A stretch of DNA of 64,000 bases. It comes from Blautia hominis. Its GTDB lineage: Bacteria > Bacillota > Clostridia > Lachnospirales > Lachnospiraceae. The notes beneath the pieces are model-generated. The model did no database searches, had not been told where the DNA came from, and saw only the letters and a list, made by a program, of their open reading frames with translations. The position numbers were made by a program, and so were the translations under genes. Position 1 is the first letter of the stretch; every line of letters starts with the position of its first letter. The stretch lies in the NCBI GenBank assembly GCA_002270465.1, contig NQOF01000009.1, positions 62,001-126,000 on the forward strand, in the 5' to 3' direction. This document shows, piece by piece, positions 26,854 through 35,000 of the stretch.

Positions 26854-26911
26854 TAGTTTACTTTATCAACTATTAAGGTATACTACGCCAATTAGTTCAT
26901 TTTGTCAACTA
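26854..26911 (-). promoter_or_regulatory. MarR promoter with two palindromic operators
   Basis: Minus-strand promoter: TTGACA (26903-26908), 17-base spacer, TAGTAT (26880-26885). Two 19-bp imperfect palindromes flank the -10 region: TAGTTCATTTTGTCAACTA at 26893-26911 (covering the -35) and TAGTTTACTTTATCAACTA at 26854-26872 (downstream of the start). They match at 16 of 19 positions. MarR proteins typically bind TAGTTG...CAACTA-type sites, so this is a good autoregulation candidate. Confidence 0.82.
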
Positions 26912-26925
26912 CTTTCACATGCTTT

Positions 26926-27813
26926 TTACAACGTCACCTGCATATCCTTAAACTCTTTTGGTGATATTCCATACTCTTTCTTGAAAGCACGATAAAAACT
27001 GGAATAATCCCCAAACCCAAACATGGGATATACCTGACTGATCCCCACATCCCCCAGTATGGCGTCCCTGCAGGCTGCCAGACGTTTTTTTGTGATATAC
27101 TGGTGAATAGACAAGCCCGTACTGTCTTTAAAGATATGCGCAATATGATATTTACTCACAAAAAACTGTTTTGCCAGATTCTCCAGTGACAGATCACCAT
27201 CCAGGTTTTCTTCTATATAATCAGCCAGGCCCTGATACAGGTTCAGTTCCTCTCTCTCACTTTTTGGATAATTCTGTTCGTGCACGATCCTGTTCAGGTG
27301 GAGGATCAGGTCATTGACACACAGGGATATCTTAGCTTCCCTTCCGAACCGTTTGGAACGCATTTCATCAATAAGTCCAAAAACCTTAGACTGAATGGTA
27401 TTAAAGATCACCACATCGGTGTGAAAGATATAATTCTTTGTCACCTTCACATGCTGCATGAGATAGGCATAATCCGAAGAGATCTCCATCAGGCTGTTAC
27501 AGTATTCCTCTGTGATCCAGAACACAAACCGTCTGTACGGATTCTCCTGGTTCCTGATAACCGCATGGTGCTGCGCCCTGGGCGGTATCAGCACAACGTC
27601 CCCGGGCCTCATGGGATATTCTTTCTCTTCTATTATCATGGTCACATTGCCCTCCAGGAAAAAATAGAACTCATAATAGCTGTGCGCATGGTTTTTTACC
27701 TGAGATAAGTAAAAATCACTGTAATAATAAATTTCAAAATCCTGGGAAAGCATATACTGTCTGGTACTGAATGCGGTCTGCAGATTTTTTTTCAAAGCTT
27801 TCACCTCCGTCAT
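26926..27813 (-). CDS. AraC-family regulator divergent from uxuAB
   Basis: A 295-residue regulator with an N-terminal cupin sensing domain (HAHSYYEFYFFLEGNVTMIIEEKEYPMRPGDVVLIPPRAQHHAV). Two C-terminal AraC helix-turn-helix motifs follow (LSLENLAKQFFVSKYHIAHIFKDSTGLSIHQYI and ISQVYPMFGFGDYSSFYRAFKKEYGISP). It is divergent from uxuA and probably activates that operon in response to a hexuronate product (inference). Confidence 0.9.
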   Translation of the reverse strand: MTEVKALKKNLQTAFSTRQYMLSQDFEIYYYSDFYLSQVKNHAHSYYEFYFFLEGNVTMIIEEKEYPMRPGDVVLIPPRAQHHAVIRNQENPYRRFVFWITEEYCNSLMEISSDYAYLMQHVKVTKNYIFHTDVVIFNTIQSKVFGLIDEMRSKRFGREAKISLCVNDLILHLNRIVHEQNYPKSEREELNLYQGLADYIEENLDGDLSLENLAKQFFVSKYHIAHIFKDSTGLSIHQYITKKRLAACRDAILGDVGISQVYPMFGFGDYSSFYRAFKKEYGISPKEFKDMQVTL

Positions 27814-27870
27814 TTTTTACAGATTACCACGAAACCGCAACTTTTGCAATGTAAACAACAAATCAGTCAA

Positions 27871-27898
27871 TTGGATTTTTTCCCGGTATGGCTATAAT
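27871..27898 (+). promoter_or_regulatory. Candidate uxuAB promoter
   Basis: TTGGAT (27871-27876) and TATAAT (27893-27898) are 16 bases apart. They lie between the divergent AraC-type gene and uxuA, a plausible activator-dependent promoter. Confidence 0.55.
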
Positions 27899-27953
27899 AA
27901 TAGATAACAAGTAAATGAATCCCAAGCGGAAAAGAGAAAGGATACGAAAAACT

Positions 27954-29021
27954 ATGGAAATGACATTAAGATGGTATGGTTCTAAATTTGACACAGTCAC
28001 TCTGAAACAGATTCGTCAGATTCCCGGTGTAACAGGGGTTATCACTACCCTTTACGATACACAGCCAGGTGAGGTCTGGAGCAGAGAACGCATCGCTGCC
28101 CTGAAAGAAGAGGTTGCTGCATCAGGACTTCACATTTCCGGTATCGAGAGCGTAAACATCCATGACGCCATCAAGACCGGCTCCCCGGAAAGAGACATGT
28201 ACATTGACAACTATATCGAAACTCTGGAAAACCTGGGAAAAGAAGACATACATCTGGTATGCTACAACTTCATGCCTGTATTTGACTGGACCAGAACAGA
28301 ACTGGCACGTGTAAGACCGGACGGTTCCACAGTTCTTGCATACACACAGGAAGCGGTTGATGCCCTTGACCCGGAAAACATGTTTGAATCCATCGCAGGC
28401 GACACCAACGGCACGATCATGCCGGGCTGGGAACCGGAACGTATGGCTAAGATCAAAGAGCTGTTCGACATGTACAAAGACATTGACGACGAAAAATTAT
28501 TTGAAAACCTGAAATACTTCCTGGAGCGCATCATGCCTGTCTGCAACAAATACGACATCAACATGGCGATCCATCCGGATGATCCTGCATGGAGCGTATT
28601 CGGCCTTCCGCGCATTATCATCAACAAAGCCAACATCCTCCGCATGATGGCAATGGTGGATGACCCGCACAACGGCGTTACCTTCTGCTCCGGTTCCTAT
28701 GGCACCAACCTGGAAAATGACCTGCCGGATATGATCCGTTCCTTAAAAGGCAGGATCCATTTTGCTCATGTGCGCAACCTGAAATTCAACTCACCTACTG
28801 ATTTTGAGGAGGCAGCCCACCTCTCCACAGACGGAACCTTTGATATGTACGAGATCATGAAAGCTCTCTATGATATCGGATTTGAAGGACCTGTGCGCCC
28901 AGACCACGGCCGCATGATCTGGGATGAAGTGGCAATGCCCGGATATGGCCTCTACGACAGGGCACTTGGCGCAACATACTTAAATGGTCTTTGGGAAGCA
29001 ATCGTGAAAGGAGCAAGATAG
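27954..29021 (+). CDS. uxuA: Mannonate dehydratase
   Basis: A 355-residue enzyme of the UxuA family, which dehydrates D-mannonate to 2-keto-3-deoxygluconate in glucuronate breakdown. Family marks are ESVNIHDAIKTGSPERD near residue 65, NMAIHPDDPAWSVFGLPRII, FCSGSYGTNLENDLPDM, HFAHVRN, and the C-terminal VRPDHGRMIWDE with metal-binding Asp and His. The ATG at 27954 is chosen over an upstream in-frame ATG at 27915 because AAAGGA lies between them. uxuB follows two bases after its stop. Confidence 0.96.
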   Translation: MEMTLRWYGSKFDTVTLKQIRQIPGVTGVITTLYDTQPGEVWSRERIAALKEEVAASGLHISGIESVNIHDAIKTGSPERDMYIDNYIETLENLGKEDIHLVCYNFMPVFDWTRTELARVRPDGSTVLAYTQEAVDALDPENMFESIAGDTNGTIMPGWEPERMAKIKELFDMYKDIDDEKLFENLKYFLERIMPVCNKYDINMAIHPDDPAWSVFGLPRIIINKANILRMMAMVDDPHNGVTFCSGSYGTNLENDLPDMIRSLKGRIHFAHVRNLKFNSPTDFEEAAHLSTDGTFDMYEIMKALYDIGFEGPVRPDHGRMIWDEVAMPGYGLYDRALGATYLNGLWEAIVKGAR

Positions 29022-29023
29022 TC

Positions 29024-30634
29024 ATGCAGGTAAATGAACAGGGATTAAAAAATAAAGAACAGTGGGAAAGCAAAGGCTACTCCCTTCCGGGATTTGACCG
29101 AGCAGCCGTGACCGAGAAAACCAGAGAAAATCCGTTCTGGGTACACTTCGGCGCAGGCAACATCTTCCGTGCGTTCCAGGCAAACGTAGTACAGGACCTT
29201 TTAAACAAAGGTGTTCTGGACCGCGGTCTGGTCGTTGCAGAGGGATTTGACTATGAAATCGTGGAAAAAATGAACCGCCCCCATGACGGCTACAGCATCC
29301 TGGTCACCTTGAAAGCAAACGGTTCCGTGGAAAAAACCGTTGTGGGCAGTGTAGTGGAGTCCCTCACCGTTGACTCTGAAAATGATGCAGACTTCAACCG
29401 TCTGCGTGAGATCTTCAAAAAAGATTCTCTGCAGATGGCCAGCTTCACCATCACAGAAAAAGGTTACAGCCTTGTAAACGGCAAAGGTGAGATGCTCCCC
29501 TCTGTTGTGGCGGATATGGAAAAAGGTCCGGAAAAACCGGAAAGCTACATCGGCAAGGTGGTAAGCCTTCTGTACACCAGATTCCAGGCAGGAGAAAAGC
29601 CGATCGCCATGGTGAGCATGGACAACTGCTCCCACAACGGCAGCAAGCTCCACGACGCAGTCTTTGCATTTGCAAAAAAATGGTCTGAGACAGGCCTGAC
29701 AGATAAATCTTTTGTGGATTATATTGAAAACCCGGCAAAGGTTTCCTTCCCCTGGTCCATGATTGACAAGATCACCCCAAGACCGGACCCGTCTGTGGAA
29801 GAGATCTTGAAAAAGGACGGCGTAGAAGAATTAGAGCCGGTTGTAACCTCCAAAAACACATACGTGGCTCCCTTCGTAAACGCTGAGGAATGCCAGTACC
29901 TGGTCATCGAGGATGCTTTCCCCAACGGAAGACCTGAGCTGGAAAAAGGCGGCCTGATCTTCACCACCCGTGAAACCGTGGATAAAGTGGAAAAAATGAA
30001 GGTCTGCACCTGTTTAAATCCCCTCCACACTGCACTTGCCGTATTCGGCTGCATCCTGGGCTATGACCTGATCTCCAAAGAGATGAAGGACGAGACCCTG
30101 AAAAAGCTGGTGGAAGGCATCGGCTATGTGGAAGGTCTGCCGGTTGTTATCAACCCCGGCATTCTGGACCCGAAAGAGTTCATTGACACAGTATTAGGCG
30201 TTCGTATCCCTAATCCGTTCATGCCGGATACTCCGCAGCGTATCGCTACCGATACTTCCCAGAAGCTGGCGATTCGTTTTGGCGAAACCATCAAGGCTTA
30301 TCAGGCATCCCCTGAGCTTAACGTATCCGACTTAAAGCTGATCCCTCTTGTATTCGCAGGATGGCTCCGCTACCTGATGGGTGTGGATGACAACGGCAAT
30401 ACCTTTGAATTAAGCCCGGACCCGCTTCTTGACACTGTCCGCCCATACGTTGCAGACGTAAAACTGGGCGAGCCTGTGGACGCAGAAAAACTGCTGAAAC
30501 CGGTTCTGGAAAACGAAAAGATCTTCGGTGTGAACCTCTATGAGGCCGGCATGGCTGACACTGTATGCAGCTATTTTACACAGATGACAGCCAGTACAGG
30601 CGCTGTCCGCAGCACACTGGAAAAATACGTCTGA
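29024..30634 (+). CDS. uxuB: Fructuronate reductase / mannitol dehydrogenase family
   Basis: A 536-residue long-chain polyol dehydrogenase. Visible are the N-terminal nucleotide-binding segment WVHFGAGNIFRAFQANVV, a MVSMDNCSHNG segment, and CLNPLHTALAVFGCILGYD with its catalytic-region Asn and His. Paired with uxuA it should reduce D-fructuronate to D-mannonate; a tagaturonate or mannitol role is less likely. Start is at 29024 behind AAAGGAGCAAGA. The operon lacks uxaC, kdgK and a transporter, which must lie elsewhere. Confidence 0.92.
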   Translation: MQVNEQGLKNKEQWESKGYSLPGFDRAAVTEKTRENPFWVHFGAGNIFRAFQANVVQDLLNKGVLDRGLVVAEGFDYEIVEKMNRPHDGYSILVTLKANGSVEKTVVGSVVESLTVDSENDADFNRLREIFKKDSLQMASFTITEKGYSLVNGKGEMLPSVVADMEKGPEKPESYIGKVVSLLYTRFQAGEKPIAMVSMDNCSHNGSKLHDAVFAFAKKWSETGLTDKSFVDYIENPAKVSFPWSMIDKITPRPDPSVEEILKKDGVEELEPVVTSKNTYVAPFVNAEECQYLVIEDAFPNGRPELEKGGLIFTTRETVDKVEKMKVCTCLNPLHTALAVFGCILGYDLISKEMKDETLKKLVEGIGYVEGLPVVINPGILDPKEFIDTVLGVRIPNPFMPDTPQRIATDTSQKLAIRFGETIKAYQASPELNVSDLKLIPLVFAGWLRYLMGVDDNGNTFELSPDPLLDTVRPYVADVKLGEPVDAEKLLKPVLENEKIFGVNLYEAGMADTVCSYFTQMTASTGAVRSTLEKYV

Positions 30635-30690
30635 TCTCCCGTCATACCCTCTGGGGCCGCACGGCTCCTCCGCTCCTGCGGCCCCTCAAA

Positions 30691-30736
30691 AGGCGGCGCC
30701 ATATGGTTCAAACCATACGGCGCCGCCTGTATTTTT
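30691..30736. terminator. Terminator after uxuAB
   Basis: AGGCGGCGCC(A)TATGG pairs with CCATA(C)GGCGCCGCCT around TTCAAA, followed by TGTATTTTTA. It separates uxuB from the convergent yccF. Confidence 0.88.
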
Positions 30737-30741
30737 ATCCT

Positions 30742-31101
30742 TTAGTATACATCTGCTCCAAAAGGCATCAGAGCCAGCTTCGCTATTTTAAAATGCTGCA
30801 TGCCAAAGGGAATTCCCACAATGGTAATACAGAGTAAAATGCCAATGACCAGGGACTCCAGAGCCAGGGGGATCCCCGTCACGATCATCCAAATGACATT
30901 CAGGAGCAGAGAGCCTGCCCCTCCGCCGTACTGCACTTCTTTTCCAAAAGGAAAGAAGGCAAGCGCCGCGAATTTAAAGCACTGCAGCCCTACAGGGATC
31001 CCAACGATCGTGATACACCATAAAAGCCCTGCCAGGCACCAGCTCAATCCGCTGATACAGCCGCCGAATACAAACCAAAGCACATTACCAAGACATCCCA
31101 T
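30742..31101 (-). CDS. yccF: YccF-domain membrane protein
   Basis: A 119-residue membrane protein built of two similar halves. Each contains the YccF block: GLLWCITIVGIPVGLQCFKFAALAFFPFG and GILLCITIVGIPFGMQHFKIAKLALMPFG. GNVLWFVFGG opens the protein. Function is unknown. It is the second gene after an unknown protein at 31122 (20-base gap) under a manganese riboswitch, which suggests a link to metal homeostasis (inference). Confidence 0.9.
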   Translation of the reverse strand: MGCLGNVLWFVFGGCISGLSWCLAGLLWCITIVGIPVGLQCFKFAALAFFPFGKEVQYGGGAGSLLLNVIWMIVTGIPLALESLVIGILLCITIVGIPFGMQHFKIAKLALMPFGADVY

Positions 31102-31121
31102 ATCTTTACCTCCTATCTATC

Positions 31122-31550
31122 CTATTCATCTAACAAGTCTCTTAATTCTTCAAGGATCACCCGCACCCGCATGATCGCGTCATCCACCTGCTCTCTGGCA
31201 TCATTGATCTTTCTCTGCACCAGATAGTCTGACACAGGCCCGTCAAAAAAGAAGTCGGCAAACGTAAGGAAGGAGCTGATATCCATTCGCAGATCTAAGG
31301 GAACCTGAACATCTCTTAACTCTCTCTGGAACACAAGAAGCTGTCTCTTTGCTTCCTCCATATAGCCTGTGGCATCTGACATTTTTGAGTGTTTTACCCA
31401 GTCTGTAAAAAGACCGCCGCCCAGCATATCGAAAATCCCCCAGTTCTTTGCTCCCTGAAGCCTCTCTTTTGCATTCTCCAGACAATACAGGGCTTTCTCA
31501 CCTGCCGCTGCTGCTTCCTCAATTTCTCTTCTTCTCACTACGTCTCTCAT
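31122..31550 (-). CDS. Uncharacterised helical protein in the manganese-riboswitch operon
   Basis: I do not recognise this 142-residue protein. It is mostly alpha-helical and highly charged: an EEAAAAGEKALYCLENAKERLQGAKNWG opening, a central GIFDMLGGGLFTDWVKHSKM with glycines, then DISSFLTFADFFFDGPVSDYLVQRKINDAREQVDD, and an acidic C-terminus ending DLLDE. No signal peptide or membrane segment is visible, so it is probably cytosolic and perhaps membrane-associated with YccF. GGAGGAAAAGAAAG precedes the ATG. About 75 bases upstream lies a terminator-controlled yybP-ykoY riboswitch, so its expression should respond to manganese. Confidence 0.75.
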   Translation of the reverse strand: MRDVVRRREIEEAAAAGEKALYCLENAKERLQGAKNWGIFDMLGGGLFTDWVKHSKMSDATGYMEEAKRQLLVFQRELRDVQVPLDLRMDISSFLTFADFFFDGPVSDYLVQRKINDAREQVDDAIMRVRVILEELRDLLDE

Positions 31551-31624
31551 CTTTCTTTTCCTCCATTTTTTCAGCCGGCTTTTCTGCGGCGGATATCTGG
31601 AAGGTGTTTGCTAATAGATGGAAC

Positions 31625-31668
31625 TAAAAAAAGACCTCTATTATGACATCCGCCACAATAAAAGTCTT
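31625..31668 (-). terminator. Riboswitch-controlled terminator
   Basis: On the minus strand AAGACTTTTATTGTG (31668-31654) pairs, with G-U pairs, with CATAATAGAGGTCTT (31645-31631) and is followed by seven T residues. It lies upstream of the 31550 start codon, so it is an attenuator rather than a gene end. Confidence 0.85.
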
Positions 31669-31761
31669 GCTATCTCATTTGATACGGACACCTCTCGGTA
31701 TCGGTTGACGATTTCAAACCCGTTCATCTCTGAACGTTCAGCTACTCCCTTTCGATTGCTT
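31669..31761 (-). ncRNA. yybP-ykoY manganese riboswitch aptamer
   Basis: Read on the minus strand from a start near 31761, the leader contains AAAGGGAGTAGC (family: AAAGGGGAGUAGC), then ATCGTCAACCG (family: GUCGUCAA), and finally ATAGCAAGACTTTTA (family: UAGCAAGACCUUU). These are the conserved segments of the Mn2+-sensing yybP-ykoY class. The 3' strand of the basal stem overlaps the 5' arm of a terminator, so Mn2+ binding would switch expression on. The conserved box has one G fewer than the usual GGGGAG. The 3' basal strand continues a few bases past 31669 into the terminator arm. Confidence 0.85.
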
Positions 31762-31767
31762 GAATAG

Positions 31768-31796
31768 AATATAGCACAGAGCGCCGGAGTTGTCAA
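31768..31796 (-). promoter_or_regulatory. Promoter of the riboswitch transcript
   Basis: TTGACA (31791-31796) and TATATT (31768-31773) with a 17-base spacer on the minus strand. The expected start near 31761 places the aptamer at the extreme 5' end of the RNA. Confidence 0.8.
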
Positions 31797-31836
31797 TACA
31801 TTAATGAAAAAACATCGAAGCTGTGGGACAGCTTGC

Positions 31837-31969
31837 GTAACAGTTCAGACAGGTCTGCGCATTTACTGCGCTGACCGTATGAAGAAGTAGTGCCAGCAGG
31901 CATCCAGCCCATCGCGAAGCGATTTTTAATGGCTGGATGCGTAACGGTTCAGCTTGTCTGAACTGTTAC
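31837..31969. mobile_element. Miniature inverted-repeat element, type B copy 2
   Basis: A 133-bp element with inverted ends GTAACAGTTCAGACA, inserted in the opposite orientation to copy 1. The flanking 8 bases are cagcttgc (31829-31836) and cagcttac (31970-31977), a 7/8 duplication. It carries the same central CATCCAGCC stem and GCGCATTTACTGCGC hairpin as copy 1. It sits between the riboswitch promoter and the end of a cyclic-di-GMP protein gene. Confidence 0.9.
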
Positions 31970-32051
31970 CAGCTTACCGAAAACACGCCTTTCTTTCTCC
32001 TGTTTACGGTAACTGTCCCGCTGCAAAACTGCTGAAACCGCTCTTATATCA

Positions 32052-35000
32052 TCACGGCTTCTCCTCCTTGGGGCTTCCTGACTTCTGATACTGCTTGTCA
32101 AACTCCGGCCTTGGAAGGGGCTTGTTGAAATAATATCCCTGAATATAAAAACACTCCAAATCCTTCAGTATCTCAAGCTGCTCCCTGTTTTCCACTCCCT
32201 CGGCAACCACTTCCATCTGCAGCTCCTGGCAGAGCGTCAGAATATTTTTCACGATGATACGCGCATTCTCATTTGTGAGCAGGTTATTCACCAGCCCCTT
32301 ATCCAGCTTCAGATGATTGAACCGGATAGCGGACAGGAAGGAGAGATTGCTGTATTTCGCACCGAAATCATCGAGGGCAATATGATAGCCGGCCTGACAG
32401 ATCTGTTTTCCGATCTGGGCCACGGTGCTGCGCTCCACCTCTCCCATACTCTCTGTAATCTCGATCTCCACATACCGCTTATCTACACCGTAGCGGAAGA
32501 TGATCTCCTCCATTTTATCAATAAGCTGTTCTTCCAGGAGCGTAGCCCTGGAAAAATTAAGGGAGACCGGAATCAGCTCCACACCTCTGCGCTCCCACTC
32601 TTTTAAGATTTTGCATACTTCCTCAAACACAAAAAAATCTATATAATGGATCAGCCCCGCTGCTTCCAGGAACGGAATAAACTTTCCCGGGGGCACGATC
32701 CCCTTGTCCGGGTCCTGATACCGTACCAGTGCCTCCGCACCGAACAGGGTATTATTATAGGTATCAATCTTAGGCTGGAGATATACCGTAAATCTTCCGG
32801 CCGCCAAATCTTTCAGCAGATCCTTCAGCACTCCTGCACTTTTATGTACTTCCATAAAGGGATGTTTATTATAATACTCCTGCTTGGCTATCATCCTCCG
32901 TTCTTCTGCGCTGGCTATCAGAAAATCCAGGCTGATATCCGTATCCGTCCAGGCGCTGCCCACTGAGACACTGGTCACATCCCGCATCCTCTCACGCATT
33001 CTTTTCAGACGTTTTGTAAACGAGTCCTGGGAAATATTCTCACTGATCAGCAGAAACTCATCTCCTGTAAAGCGGTAAATCCTTGCGGCCGGAAATTCTT
33101 CCTGCATGATACCTGCGGTAAACTGTACTACATTGTCCCCGTAGGCATTTCCGTAAACCCTGTTAATATCCTTCAGACCGTTGATATCTATGGAGATCAC
33201 CCCCAGAGAGATAAGCCCCTCCTCCTGCAGGCCGGAACAATACTCCTTATAACTGTTCCGGTTCAGCACACCTGTCAGTTCGTCATGATGAAGCAGGAAT
33301 TCCTGTTTTTCCTGGAGGCCGCGCTTTGTCAGTTCGTTGGCCATAAAGTAGCGCATGGTGGTGAGGATGGCCTTGTGCTCTGTATTTTTTGTAGGATTAT
33401 CAACACCCATACAGCCCACAAGCCTTTTTCCCTCCTCCAGCTCTGTCATAAAACAGGATGGAATATCCAGGTCCTTTAAAGTCTTATAAAGTGTACGGCG
33501 TTTCTCTTTCCACGCCTCCACATCGCTTACATATTGAAGCTGCCTTAAATCCGCCCATTCCCGAACATTTGGATTTCCGGGCTGGAGGTATAGGCTGCTA
33601 TCCTTAAAAAGAGATGGCGTCCCCTCTTTTTTCCACTCATAAAATTCCTGTATGCAGCCGTTTTCCGGGTCACATGAAAATACATATGCCCTGTCCCCGC
33701 CATAATATGCAGCCAGGGTTTCCAGCACCGTCTCCAATGACTGTCTGAAATCAGCTGCCCCGGTAAGAGCAAACATACTCTGCAGCAGGACCTTTTCCCC
33801 CTCACTGTCAACCCCGGTGCAGGCCAACTGCTCCGCTGCTACCTGTTCCTTGGGGGCTTCCAGCTTGTATTTTTTCAATTGTCTGCTGTAGACAAAGACA
33901 CCGCTTCTTCCCATGGAGATACCGGTCTCCAGTGCTGCTTTTGCCTTCCGGTATAATCCCTGGAAAATAGTATCCGGCCGGTTCTCAAAAATGATCCCGC
34001 AGGATACATTGACCGACTGACTGAGATTGGGAAACAGATAAGGCAGGGCGATGGTCCTGATCACCTCTTCTGCGCACTGGCGCACAAATTCCGATTTCGG
34101 ATCGTTGTACACAAAAACAACAAATTCATCCCCATAAAACCTGCCGATAATGGCATCCTCTATAAACCTCATTTTAATCTGGTTGCCAATTTCCTTCAGC
34201 ACGTCATCCGCGGCCACATAACCGATCTCCTGGACCAGTCTTGTAAAATAGTCCACATTGAATACCAGCAGTGCATAGGACTGCCCTTTGCTGTGGTTTT
34301 TCAGCAGAGCGTCCCCTATCATTTGAATGGCAGTATCCTTATTATAAACCCCGGTCTGCATATCATACTGTGCACGGACTTTCAGCGCCAGTTCCAGGTT
34401 CTTTTTTTCATTGATATTTTCCAGGGTTCCGTAGACGTACAAGTCTCCATTTTGGACATCACGTACCAGACGTGCCACAGCATTGACCCATAACAGACTG
34501 CCGTTCCTGTTTTTCCTGCGGTACTCAAAGTTTATGGCTGTATTGCCTTCCTTATACGCTTTGCACAGGGCTTCCCGGTTCATCAGCTTCTGCAGCCGCA
34601 GCATATCCTCCTCATTGGCCATACTCTCATTGTGAAGCTCCATCAGCTCCTCATATGTCATTCCCGGCGGGTATTCCTTCTGAACCTTTCCCTCCACATA
34701 CTCTACGCAGTTCCGGTCAAGATTGCAGCGGAAACTGGCGATCACACCTCCGTCATAGGTGAGTCTGAGCTGCAGCTCCTGCTGGTAGATCATCTCCGCC
34801 TTTTTTTGTTTTGTGATATCCTCGCCGACGGCAACCGCACAGTAGGGTGCCCCCTTCTCATCATAGAGCATAGTGTAGCTTACCTGTTCCCACCACCAGT
34901 AGCTGCCATCTGCGGAACGGGTGAGGATGTCTGCCTGCACATGACTCTGCCCCTGTTCCAGCCTGCTGTACAGATCAAGCAGGTCCTGGCGGCTTCTGGG

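Noticed and set aside
30565-30837. Plus-strand 90-codon frame across the uxuB end and terminator
   Set aside because: It spans the terminator hairpin and overlaps yccF antisense; no start signal.
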